Notes: generated by a model not told the origin, from the letters alone. A DNA stretch of 6,161 nt from JADJPL01 sp049315745 (GCA_049315745.1 JBMOJO010000214.1:1-6161); one strand, 5' to 3'. Positions 1 through 6,110 are shown, numbered from the stretch's first letter. Made by a program: numbers and translations.

Positions 1-11
1 CCACGCCGGTT

Positions 12-65
12 TCAAAAGAATATTCTGCCGCCGAAGGCGGCAAAAACCTTTTTATACAACCCCAG
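12..65 (+). repeat. Interspersed palindrome-cored repeat, copy A
   Basis: This stretch aligns without gaps to the reverse complement of 6071-6124, with 46 of 54 bases identical by hand count and 23 of 24 identical in the core (22-45). The core contains a perfect hairpin: TGCCGCC (26-32), loop GAA, GGCGGCA (36-42). A small palindrome, GAATATTC (18-25), abuts it on the left. The element lies in the leader of recR and ends about 45 nt before its start codon. Two copies in intergenic DNA with a conserved stem-loop suggest a REP-like dispersed repeat; that class is an inference. The hairpin is followed by AAAAACC and then five T, so it could also act as a weak terminator for an upstream gene outside the window. 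Confidence 0.6.
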
Positions 66-108
66 AGGGAGATTTGCTATACTCTGTATTTCTTACTATT
101 TTCGTCGG

Positions 109-723
109 ATGAATTTCTCTTCAAAATTGATTGAATCGGCAGTCAACGCTTTTGCGACGCTGCCCGGGATCGGCAAGAAGACGGCACTGCGCCTTGTCCT
201 GCACCTCATCAACCGCCCTGCAGAGGTCACCGGGCAGATTGCCGATGCCCTGGTACGCATGCGGCAGGGCATCCGCACCTGCCAGGAATGCGGCAACCTC
301 GCGGATGAGCCGGTTTGCGCAATCTGTACCGACCGGCGCCGCGACCGGGGCCTGGTGTGTGTGGTTGAGAGCATCCGCGACGTCATGGCCATCGAAGATA
401 CCCAGCAATACAGAGGTATTTACCACGTCCTCGGCGGGATTATCTCCCCTTTGGAAGGGATTGGCCCCCAGGATTTGAACATAGACCTCCTGCTGCAGCG
501 CGTAGCCGGCGGGGAAGTCCGCGAACTCATTATGGCCATCAGCCCGACTATAGAAGGAGAGACTACGATCTTTTACCTTTCCAAACTGTTCCGCGAACAG
601 CCCGTAGCCATCAGTACCATTGCCCGGGGCGTTGCTTTTGGCGGCGAGCTGGAGTACGCGGACGAAATTACGCTTGGGCGCTCCATCATTACCCGGGTGC
701 CCTACAAAAACCAGGTGGACTGA
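109..723 (+). CDS. recR: Recombination mediator protein RecR
   Basis: RecR acts in the cytoplasm with RecO (and RecF) to load RecA onto SSB-coated single-stranded DNA at gaps and breaks. The 204-residue product has the full family layout and usual length. An N-terminal helix-hairpin-helix contains LPGIGKKTALRL (residues 18-29). A four-cysteine zinc finger uses C58, C61, C70 and C73. A Toprim domain starts near residue 81 (GLVCVVES, with acidic E87) and runs through SPTIEGE (145-151). The C-terminal part contains GGELEYADEITLGR (178-191). The reading frame is open back to the window edge, but ATG 109 gives the standard RecR N-terminus (MNFSSKLIE) and the expected length. No Shine-Dalgarno is visible, as is normal in Bacteroidota. 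The glycosyltransferase gene begins 5 nt after the stop, so the two are probably co-transcribed. Confidence 0.97.
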   Translation: MNFSSKLIESAVNAFATLPGIGKKTALRLVLHLINRPAEVTGQIADALVRMRQGIRTCQECGNLADEPVCAICTDRRRDRGLVCVVESIRDVMAIEDTQQYRGIYHVLGGIISPLEGIGPQDLNIDLLLQRVAGGEVRELIMAISPTIEGETTIFYLSKLFREQPVAISTIARGVAFGGELEYADEITLGRSIITRVPYKNQVD

Positions 724-728
724 GACCC

Positions 729-2717
729 ATGAACGGCATACCGGCGCCCGACCTCACAGTCGTAATCGTAAATTATAATGTGCGGGGGTTCCTGGAACAG
801 GCACTGCATGCCGTGCGCAATGCAGCGCGTGGCCTTCAGGCGGAGGTCTTCGTTGTGGACAACTGCTCCGTGGACGATTCCGTAGCGATGGTGCGGGAAA
901 AATTCCCGGAAGTAAAGCTCATCGCGAATGTAGCGAATGTTGGTTTTGCCCGTGCCAACAACCAGGCGCTCCGGCAATCAAAAGGAAGGTATGTGCTCCT
1001 GTTGAACCCCGACACCGTCGTCCAGGAAGATACCTTCCAAAAATGCCTGCGTTTCATGGATGCCCACCCGGAAGCCGGTGCCCTGGGAGCCCGCATGATT
1101 GACGGGGCGGGCAAGTTCCTCCCCGAGTCGCGCCGGGGGTTTCCGGCGCCTTTCGTCGCGTTTTGCAAGGCGGTCGGGCTACACGCCATTTTCCCGCGTT
1201 CCCGGACCTTCAACACCTACTACCTGGGGTATCTGGACGACAAAACGACCCACCCTGCGGACATCCTGTGCGGTGCCTTTATGTGGATCCGCCGGGAGGC
1301 CCTTGATAAAGCCGGTTTTCTGGACGAAGCATTTTTTATGTACGGGGAAGATATAGACCTTTCCTGGCGGATCGTGCAGGCGGGATACGTCAATTATTAT
1401 TTTCCGGAAACGACCATCATCCACTATAAGGGCGAAAGTACCAAGAAGGGGAGCCTCAACTATGTGCGGGTTTTTTACCAGGCGATGATCATCTTTGCCC
1501 GAAAGCATTTCGAAGGCGCCCGGGGCCGGCGTTTTGTGGCGATGCTCCAGGCAGCAGTATATACCCGGGCAGCCCTGACCCTCGCATACCATATTTTCAC
1601 CCGCCTGGCCTGGCCGCTTGCCGACGGGGCGGTATTCATGGCAGGGATGGCAATGCTCAAACACTTTTGGGCCATTTACCGCTTTGGCGACCCCAACTAT
1701 TACCAGCCAGACTTTTTGTCCTTCAACGCTCCGCTCTATACCCTGCTGTGGATCCTGGGGATATATTTCAGCGGCGGTTATGACCAGAAAACAGCGCTGT
1801 ACCGCTCTGTTCGGGGGGTTTTCTGGGGCACCTTTCTCATTGCCGCCATATATGGTTTCCTAAACGCCGAATACCGGACATCCAGGGCGCTCATCCTGCT
1901 CGGCGCCGCATGGGCATTCTTTGCAGTGCTATCCGGCCGCGCCCTGCAGCATTTGATCCGGTACCGCAACCTGCGCTTTGGCGAAGCGCAGGTCAAAAAT
2001 GTACTCATCATCGGTTTCAGAGCAGAAATTCAACGGGTAGAGGCCTTATTGCAGCAAACTGCCGTGCGTTGGAATTATCTGGGGGCGGTGAGCCCTGTCC
2101 CGCAAAACAAAGACCACTTTTTCCTGTGCAGTCTGGAGCAACTGGAAGAGGCGGTGCGGATATACCGCGCCGATGAGCTCGTCTTTTGCGGAAAGGACGT
2201 CCCCGCGCGCGTGATGATGCACTGGATGGCCAGACTGGGGCCGGATGTAGCATACAAAGTCGTACCGGAAGAAGGAATGAGCGTCATCGGGAGCAGTTCG
2301 CGGAACAGCAGTGGCGAACTGTACACCATAGACATCCGCTACCGGATCGCCGAGCCGGCACAACGCCGCAACAAACGCTTATTTGACCTCGCATTTGCCC
2401 TGGCCCTGCTTCCTACCCTGCCCGTACAACCGCTGGTCCAGCGCACATTCTGGCCGTTTATAGCACAATGGGCGAGGGTCATTTTGGGAAAAACCAGTTG
2501 GGTCGGGTACAGTACCCGGGGGGGCAGCCTGTCTGGATTGCCCCAGCTGCGCCCCGCTCCGCTGTCGCCTGCCAGCGGCCTGCCCCTGGGCCTGCGCAAC
2601 ACGGCAAATATTGACCGTCTTAATTTCCTGTATGCCAAAGATTACAGCCTCGAGACCGATCTCCGCATCGTCCTGCAGCACTTTCGCATACTTGGCGGGA
2701 ATCAGGCCACCACCTGA
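729..2717 (+). CDS. Membrane GT2 glycosyltransferase fused to a shortened sugar-transferase-like domain
   Basis: This is probably an inner-membrane enzyme that transfers a sugar from an activated nucleotide donor during surface polysaccharide or glycan assembly; donor and acceptor cannot be read from sequence. Residues 8-265 form a GT2 fold of the rhamnosyltransferase/WcaE type: VVIVNYN (11-17), VVDN (42-45), NVGFARANNQ (70-79), NPDT at the DxD position (93-96), the acidic GEDIDLSWR motif (206-214) and HYKGEST (232-238). Hydrophobic segments follow at about 281-315, 334-350, 362-379 and 385-405, then a Rossmann-like domain starting KNVLIIG (423-429). These resemble the membrane and CoA-binding-like parts of WbaP-type polyprenyl-phosphate sugar-phosphate transferases. 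The tail starts like that family's catalytic domain (KRLFDLAFALAL, 549-560) and ends like it (LYAKDYSLETDLRIVL, 634-649). The middle is short: GKTSWVGY (587-594) stands where GxMSLVGPRP is expected, and the Asp-Glu dyad is absent. So GT2 activity is likely, and phosphosugar-transferase activity unlikely. The gene starts 5 nt after recR; its end overlaps the response regulator by 16 nt. Confidence 0.85.
   Translation: MNGIPAPDLTVVIVNYNVRGFLEQALHAVRNAARGLQAEVFVVDNCSVDDSVAMVREKFPEVKLIANVANVGFARANNQALRQSKGRYVLLLNPDTVVQEDTFQKCLRFMDAHPEAGALGARMIDGAGKFLPESRRGFPAPFVAFCKAVGLHAIFPRSRTFNTYYLGYLDDKTTHPADILCGAFMWIRREALDKAGFLDEAFFMYGEDIDLSWRIVQAGYVNYYFPETTIIHYKGESTKKGSLNYVRVFYQAMIIFARKHFEGARGRRFVAMLQAAVYTRAALTLAYHIFTRLAWPLADGAVFMAGMAMLKHFWAIYRFGDPNYYQPDFLSFNAPLYTLLWILGIYFSGGYDQKTALYRSVRGVFWGTFLIAAIYGFLNAEYRTSRALILLGAAWAFFAVLSGRALQHLIRYRNLRFGEAQVKNVLIIGFRAEIQRVEALLQQTAVRWNYLGAVSPVPQNKDHFFLCSLEQLEEAVRIYRADELVFCGKDVPARVMMHWMARLGPDVAYKVVPEEGMSVIGSSSRNSSGELYTIDIRYRIAEPAQRRNKRLFDLAFALALLPTLPVQPLVQRTFWPFIAQWARVILGKTSWVGYSTRGGSLSGLPQLRPAPLSPASGLPLGLRNTANIDRLNFLYAKDYSLETDLRIVLQHFRILGGNQATT
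1969..1993. repeat. Perfect intragenic inverted repeat in the glycosyltransferase gene
   Basis: ACCTGCGCTT (1969-1978) and AAGCGCAGGT (1984-1993) form a perfect 10-bp stem with the 5-nt loop TGGCG. It lies in the codons for about residues 414-422, the linker between the last membrane segment and the Rossmann-like domain. The following bases are A-rich (CAAAAAT), so it is not a forward intrinsic terminator. A role in translational pausing at the domain boundary is possible but is only inference. Confidence 0.5.
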
Positions 2718-3397
2718 TACCCGACGCCCTTGAGGGTAATAATCTGCACGTTGGGGTCGTCCCGCAGATATTCGCGGAGGTGAGCGATATAGACATCGAG
2801 GTTCCGCGAGTTGAAGAAAGAATCGTCGCCCCATATCTTTTGCAGGATCGCCTTTCGTTCAACAGGAAAATTCAGTTTTTCGGTCAGGATTTTGAGTAAC
2901 TCGGCTTCCCGGTGGGAAAGCTTTTGTACCCTGTCTCTGAACCTCAGCTCGTACTTACGCACGTCAAACGTATAATCGCCCAGGGCAATCTGATCGGGGC
3001 TTGACCCCACTAATTCCTGCCCCCCTGAAAGCTCCAGCAGATTGTTGATCCGGGCGATCAGTTCCTCCATACTGAATGGCTTGCGCAGGTAGTCATTTCC
3101 TCCGGATTGAAAGCCTTTCAGCACGTCTTCGGTCTGGACTTTTGCGGTTACAAAGATGACCGGCACTTTCGGATGCACCTTGCGGATCGCCGTGCATAAT
3201 TCGAAGCCATCTCTGTGGGGCAGCATCACATCGAGGATGACCAAATCGGGCAGGAAATCCTTTAAGGCGGGCATCACCTGCGCACCGTCACCAACCATAC
3301 GGACTTCGAAGTTGCGCATTTCCAGGGTTTCCCTGACGATTTTTCCGAGAAAGGGTTCGTCTTCGACATATAAAATCTTGGGCTTTGAAATCATCAT
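2702..3397 (-). CDS. OmpR-family two-component response regulator (RprY-like)
   Basis: This cytoplasmic transcription factor is predicted to be phosphorylated by the kinase encoded just upstream. Its 231 residues match the OmpR/PhoB family. The receiver domain (about 7-122) has the acidic pair E12/D13, the phospho-acceptor D56 in VILDVMLP, the switch threonine T84 and the conserved K106 in RKPF. The winged-helix DNA-binding domain (about 135-230) has LSHREAELLKIL (160-171), a recognition-helix region NSRNLDVYIAHLREYL (196-211) and the closing hairpin LKGVGYQVV. Overall it resembles Bacteroides RprY; this is recognition by eye, so no symbol is assigned. Two adjacent ATG codons occur at the start (3397 and 3394). 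The gene lies 80 nt downstream of the kinase stop, probably in the same transcript. Its 3' end overlaps the convergent glycosyltransferase gene by 16 nt. Target genes are unknown; the divergent kinase/GLPGLI promoter region is the best local candidate. Confidence 0.95.
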   Translation of the reverse strand: MMISKPKILYVEDEPFLGKIVRETLEMRNFEVRMVGDGAQVMPALKDFLPDLVILDVMLPHRDGFELCTAIRKVHPKVPVIFVTAKVQTEDVLKGFQSGGNDYLRKPFSMEELIARINNLLELSGGQELVGSSPDQIALGDYTFDVRKYELRFRDRVQKLSHREAELLKILTEKLNFPVERKAILQKIWGDDSFFNSRNLDVYIAHLREYLRDDPNVQIITLKGVGYQVVA

Positions 3398-3411
3398 TTA
3401 TCGTTTCTGAG

Positions 3412-3426
3412 GTTAAACCATTTAAC
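3412..3426. promoter_or_regulatory. Perfect palindrome in the response regulator leader, candidate operator
   Basis: GTTAAA-CCA-TTTAAC is a perfect 6-bp inverted repeat with a 3-nt centre, located 15-29 nt before the regulator start codon. On the minus strand, the 8-mer GTTTAACC (3418-3411) is identical to 5168-5175 on the plus strand in the kinase/GLPGLI intergenic region. It may be a binding site of the regulator or a small RNA hairpin in front of the start codon; the sequence cannot decide between these. Confidence 0.35.
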
Positions 3427-3429
3427 AGA

Positions 3430-3448
3430 CCGGCTTCCCGGAAACCGG
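3430..3448 (-). other. Imperfect stem-loop between kinase and regulator genes
   Basis: Two arms starting at CCGG (3430-3433) and ending at CCGG (3445-3448) pair 4 bp, then one C-A mismatch, then 3 bp, with the 3-nt loop CCG. It lies in the 80-nt gap between the kinase stop and the regulator start. No T run follows it in the direction of transcription, so it is not a convincing terminator. An RNA processing or stability element that separates the expression levels of the two genes is possible. Confidence 0.3.
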
Positions 3449-3477
3449 CACAAGCACGGCATACCCGCGCAACAGGA

Positions 3478-4995
3478 TCATGCCGCAACCTGATGCCTGG
3501 GAACACGCACCGTAAACGTACTGCCTTTCCCGGGGACGCTCTTCACCGAAATCTCCCCGTGGTGGCTGCGCACTACCTCCGAGACATAGCTCAGGCCCAG
3601 GCCATAACCCTTGGTATTATGCCGGTTGCCCTCCTGGGGGGCACGGAAAAACTGCTCGAAAATTTTATCCTGATATTCTTTTTCGATACCGATCCCCTTA
3701 TCCTTTACACTAACCTGGACCATCCCGTTGGATTCCCTTAGCCCGATTTCAACATCGGGACTGGATGGGCTGTACTTTAGGGCATTGTCCAGGAGATTAT
3801 AAAAAACATTGGTCAGGTGAACGGGGTCGCCTTCGATCATAAAATGCTCCCCTTCGACGATAAGCTGTACCCTTGCATTGACCTTTTCGAACTGTAGCCC
3901 CATAGACTGCAGGATTTTCTCCAGGGCAGCCCGGATATCGAAGCGCTCCTTATGTAATTGCAGCGTTTTATTCTCAAACATGGACATCTTGAGCACCCGA
4001 TCTACCAGAATAGAAAGGCGCTGTAACTCGTGCTGGGAAATACTCAGGTATTCCCTCGTCTTCTCCTGGTTTTCCAGCACCTGAAAATTCTGTAAAGCCT
4101 CGAGCGCCACGCTGACCGTCGAGATCGGCGTCTTCAGCTCATGGGTGATATTCCCGATAAAATCGTTTTTGAGCTTTGCCAGTTTGTGCTGTTGCTGCAA
4201 ACTCCTGAAAATCAATAAAAAAGACACGGACGTTATCCCGATAAGAAAAAAAGCGAACAGCAGGCTGGGCACCATTTTCCGAAAGAGGAAGGGGGCGGAG
4301 CCACTCGCCCTGGCTACATACAAGTGGACCGGGGGCATCCCTGCAGGATAGAAAGTCACGATACCTGAAGCCCCCGGAAAATTGGGTATTTGGCCTTCCC
4401 TTGAAATTTTGACCGGCATATTCAGCCCTGCACGGGCCATATCCCCTTGCACCCGAGATTGCAGGTTGCCGAGATGAAGCGTATCTGAAAAGATATCGGC
4501 GACTGCTGCTGTGGTTTTTCCCGAATCGGCCGGTTGCTCCCGGACGGCGGCGAGGGCGTTCAGGAAAAAACGTTCTCGGCGCTGTAACCTGCTCTCCGGC
4601 TCGCTGGCCGCCTTGAGCGAAACGTGCGGCTCCGTCCGCTCATGGTGCCCGCGACTGCTGTCGAGACGAAAGAAGAAACGTTGATTGATGGCAATCCTGG
4701 ATTGGAAATTGGGAGACGCTGCCGCTCTGCTGTCTGCCAGGCTATCAAAGCCGATCACAATGATCGTTTTTTGCCGTCCATCCGTGCTATCCCGCTTGCC
4801 GATGTACAGCATGCCTGCACGAAAAATTGAATCCTGCATATCGCGAACGCCCTGAACAAAAATATTATCAATCTCTTTGTTCAGCAGCTCCTTTTGTTCC
4901 TGATATACCTTGCGCAGCCAATAGGCCTGGAAAACCACTAACAGGAACAGACTTAACAACATCAAAAACCGGTAAAGATGGTTCCTTTGCGTCAT
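3478..4995 (-). CDS. Sensor histidine kinase, membrane-bound (RprX-like)
   Basis: This inner-membrane sensor is predicted to autophosphorylate on histidine and pass phosphate to the regulator encoded downstream. From ATG 4995 it has 505 residues. A first membrane segment lies at about 8-27, a periplasmic sensor region of roughly 210 residues follows with no domain I recognise, and a second membrane segment is at about 242-264. Then come the dimerisation/H-box (NITHELKTP, histidine 285), the N-box (NVFYNLLDNALKYS, 396-409), the G1 box (VKDKGIGI, 430-437), the F-box region (IFEQFF, 445-450) and the G2 box (GYGLGLSYV, 463-471). All catalytic motifs are intact. The frame is open up to GTG 5085, which would add 30 residues. 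I prefer 4995 because the added peptide is polar and proline-containing, and the kinase then begins just before its membrane helix. A candidate -7 box sits only 16 nt above GTG 5085, so the longer form, or one starting at ATG 5064, remains possible. Confidence 0.93.
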   Translation of the reverse strand: MTQRNHLYRFLMLLSLFLLVVFQAYWLRKVYQEQKELLNKEIDNIFVQGVRDMQDSIFRAGMLYIGKRDSTDGRQKTIIVIGFDSLADSRAAASPNFQSRIAINQRFFFRLDSSRGHHERTEPHVSLKAASEPESRLQRRERFFLNALAAVREQPADSGKTTAAVADIFSDTLHLGNLQSRVQGDMARAGLNMPVKISREGQIPNFPGASGIVTFYPAGMPPVHLYVARASGSAPFLFRKMVPSLLFAFFLIGITSVSFLLIFRSLQQQHKLAKLKNDFIGNITHELKTPISTVSVALEALQNFQVLENQEKTREYLSISQHELQRLSILVDRVLKMSMFENKTLQLHKERFDIRAALEKILQSMGLQFEKVNARVQLIVEGEHFMIEGDPVHLTNVFYNLLDNALKYSPSSPDVEIGLRESNGMVQVSVKDKGIGIEKEYQDKIFEQFFRAPQEGNRHNTKGYGLGLSYVSEVVRSHHGEISVKSVPGKGSTFTVRVPRHQVAA

Positions 4996-5101
4996 TGTAA
5001 TGGCATTGAGGAGGTTTTGTCGGGAATGACCGGGAGCTGGATGAGGACAAATACCCCACGCCATTTGCCCCGTTAACCGTGTCACACTCCTGCTGTTTTT
5101 A

Positions 5102-5109
5102 CAAAAATA
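5102..5109 (-). promoter_or_regulatory. Candidate promoter of the kinase-regulator operon
   Basis: On the minus strand this reads TATTTTTG, a full match to the Bacteroidota -7 consensus TAnnTTTG. I see no good TTG at the expected -33 spacing. Transcription would begin near 5095, leaving a leader of about 100 nt if ATG 4995 is the start. The TTAACGAT direct repeat (5139-5156) would then lie roughly 44-61 nt upstream of the start point, a usual place for an OmpR-type activator. Confidence 0.4.
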
Positions 5110-5138
5110 AGCCTTTCAACTTTACGGCACTGGATTTG

Positions 5139-5174
5139 TTAACGATAATTAACGATTCTTCAAGGTCGTTTAAC
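5139..5174. promoter_or_regulatory. TTAAC direct-repeat array, candidate response regulator operator
   Basis: TTAACGAT occurs at 5139-5146 and again at 5149-5156, an exact direct repeat with a 10-nt period. A third TTAAC begins at 5170, 21 nt after the second, so all three lie on the same face of the helix. OmpR/PhoB-type regulators usually bind tandem direct repeats of about 10-11 nt period. The array lies between the divergent kinase and GLPGLI genes. A further TTAAC (5073-5077) lies near the upstream end of the kinase frame, and one unrelated copy occurs inside kinase coding sequence (4953-4957). Binding by the local regulator is an inference. Confidence 0.45.
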
Positions 5175-5196
5175 CTCTGCCTGGAAAGGATACGCG

Positions 5197-5204
5197 TAGA
5201 TTTA
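5197..5204 (+). promoter_or_regulatory. Possible -7 element of the GLPGLI gene
   Basis: TAGATTTA matches TAnnTTTG except at the last base. It would place the transcript start near 5212 and leave a leader of only about 9 nt before ATG 5221. The third TTAAC (5170-5174) would then border the -33 position. A second near-match, TGGATTTG (5131-5138), would give a longer leader. Neither has a clear -33 TTG, so the choice is open. Confidence 0.25.
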
Positions 5205-5220
5205 CCACAAAAAAACATTT

Positions 5221-5985
5221 ATGAAAAGGTATTTGGCATTATTGAATGTATTACTGGCACCGATTTTTGTATTTTCACAAAAGAACGAAGGCGTGGTCGT
5301 TTACACTCAAACGATTAATCTCCACCAGATGATCCCTGATGAGCGCGCGCGGCAGTGGATGCCGGAAAAGCAGACCTACGAATCAGAGCTGTTCTTTCAG
5401 TCGGGCAAATCCTTGTTTAAGCCCAAAAAATCCGAACAGCCGCAGCAAGTCACCGCAGACGATCAAAGCTCGGGATGGCGCATGATGATGAACCGCCGCC
5501 GGGATAATACGATTGTTTACCGGGACCCCGCGGCCGGTACCCACCTCGAGGCCACGGCGTTCATGGACAAGGAGTTCCTCATCGAAGGTGCAGACCCAAC
5601 GGTCAGCTCCAACTGGAAAGTCACCGGGAAACAGAAAATGGTGGCCGGATATCCTTGTATCTCCGCCGTACGCAGCGACTCGGCCATGGGGCGCCCCCGC
5701 GAAATTACCGCCTGGTTCACCCCCGCTATCCCCGTCCAGTCCGGGCCCCAGTCCTTCGGCGGCCTCCCCGGACTGATCCTCGAAATTGACCAGAACCAGG
5801 GGCAGATGCTCATTACGGCAACCGCCATCGAGTTTAAACCCCTGGATGCCGCAACGATGGCCCCTCCGGACAAGGGGAAGCGGGTCACCCGCGATGAATA
5901 CCGCAAAATTGTAGAAGAACGCATGAAGGAAATGCGCGCCGGTGCCCCCGGATCCGCCGGCGGTATGATGATTATCCGGAATTAA
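5221..5985 (+). CDS. GLPGLI family exported protein
   Basis: This is a 254-residue member of the GLPGLI family (TIGR01200), a Bacteroidota-typical family of exported proteins whose biochemical function I do not know to be established. The signature is exact: FGGLPGLILEI (179-189), preceded by the usual ITAWFTPAIPVQSGP (162-176) and by GYPCISAV (143-150). A short signal peptide is visible: charged MKR, a hydrophobic stretch to about residue 18, and likely signal peptidase I cleavage in VFS|Q near residue 19. There is no lipobox cysteine, so the mature protein is probably periplasmic. The C-terminus has a charged helix-like segment (DEYRKIVEERMKEMR, 225-239) and a short Gly/Ala/Met-rich tail. 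The start is preceded by an A-rich stretch and no Shine-Dalgarno. It is transcribed divergently from the sensor kinase and may be a target of that system or linked to its signal. Confidence 0.92.
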   Translation: MKRYLALLNVLLAPIFVFSQKNEGVVVYTQTINLHQMIPDERARQWMPEKQTYESELFFQSGKSLFKPKKSEQPQQVTADDQSSGWRMMMNRRRDNTIVYRDPAAGTHLEATAFMDKEFLIEGADPTVSSNWKVTGKQKMVAGYPCISAVRSDSAMGRPREITAWFTPAIPVQSGPQSFGGLPGLILEIDQNQGQMLITATAIEFKPLDAATMAPPDKGKRVTRDEYRKIVEERMKEMRAGAPGSAGGMMIIRN

Positions 5986-6049
5986 AATTTCAGGCTGCCG
6001 CATACGTAAGACGCCGTCGCCCGATGTAGTGAAATGTTGTTTCGAAAAA

Positions 6050-6110
6050 TGCTGCCGCTCAAAATATTACCTGGCGTTGCATAAACAGTATTTTGCCGCC
6101 TTCGGCAGCA
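6050..6110. other. Long imperfect inverted repeat downstream of the GLPGLI gene
   Basis: Outer arms TGCTGCCG (6050-6057) and CGGCAGCA (6103-6110) are perfect complements, and inner arms CAAAATA (6060-6066) and TATTTTG (6089-6095) are too, so the region can fold into one long interrupted hairpin. The 3' side can instead form a local stem (TGCCG/CGGCA, 6094-6098 with 6103-6107). It begins 65 nt after the GLPGLI stop and is followed by a T-rich but not T-run stretch. It could help end that transcript, but it is not a standard intrinsic terminator. It overlaps repeat copy B. In 5986-6049 I see no gene or other element. Confidence 0.35.

Noticed and set aside
71..82. An extended -10-like sequence (TTGCTATACT) before recR
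   Set aside because: It fits the Escherichia coli sigma-70 pattern rather than the Bacteroidota -7 consensus, and no matching upstream element is visible, so it is not listed as a promoter.
1179..1664. A 161-codon minus-strand open frame inside the glycosyltransferase gene
   Set aside because: It is antisense to the well-supported GT2 domain, and no motif is visible in its translation.
2504..2518. The palindrome CGGGTAC-A-GTACCCG inside the glycosyltransferase gene
   Set aside because: A one-base loop cannot form a normal hairpin, and it lies in coding sequence in a GC-rich gene. It is probably chance.
2373..2717. A frameshift or pseudogene as explanation of the odd glycosyltransferase C-terminus
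   Set aside because: Both flanks of the shortened domain are in the same reading frame and keep family-like sequence, with no internal stop, so an in-frame shortened domain fits better.
2379..2834. A 151-codon minus-strand open frame spanning the convergent gene ends
   Set aside because: It overlaps both the glycosyltransferase tail and the response regulator DNA-binding domain in another frame; its low-complexity Arg/Gly/Pro-rich translation is typical of a shadow.
5087..5091. AGGAG on the minus strand as a ribosome binding site for GTG 5085
   Set aside because: It is only 1 nt from GTG and 22 nt from ATG 5064, so the spacing fits neither start, and Bacteroidota rarely rely on this motif.
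5383..6003. A 206-codon open frame on the minus strand opposite the GLPGLI gene
   Set aside because: It lies almost wholly antisense to a gene with an exact family signature and a signal peptide, and its translation resembles no family I know. High GC content makes such shadow frames common.
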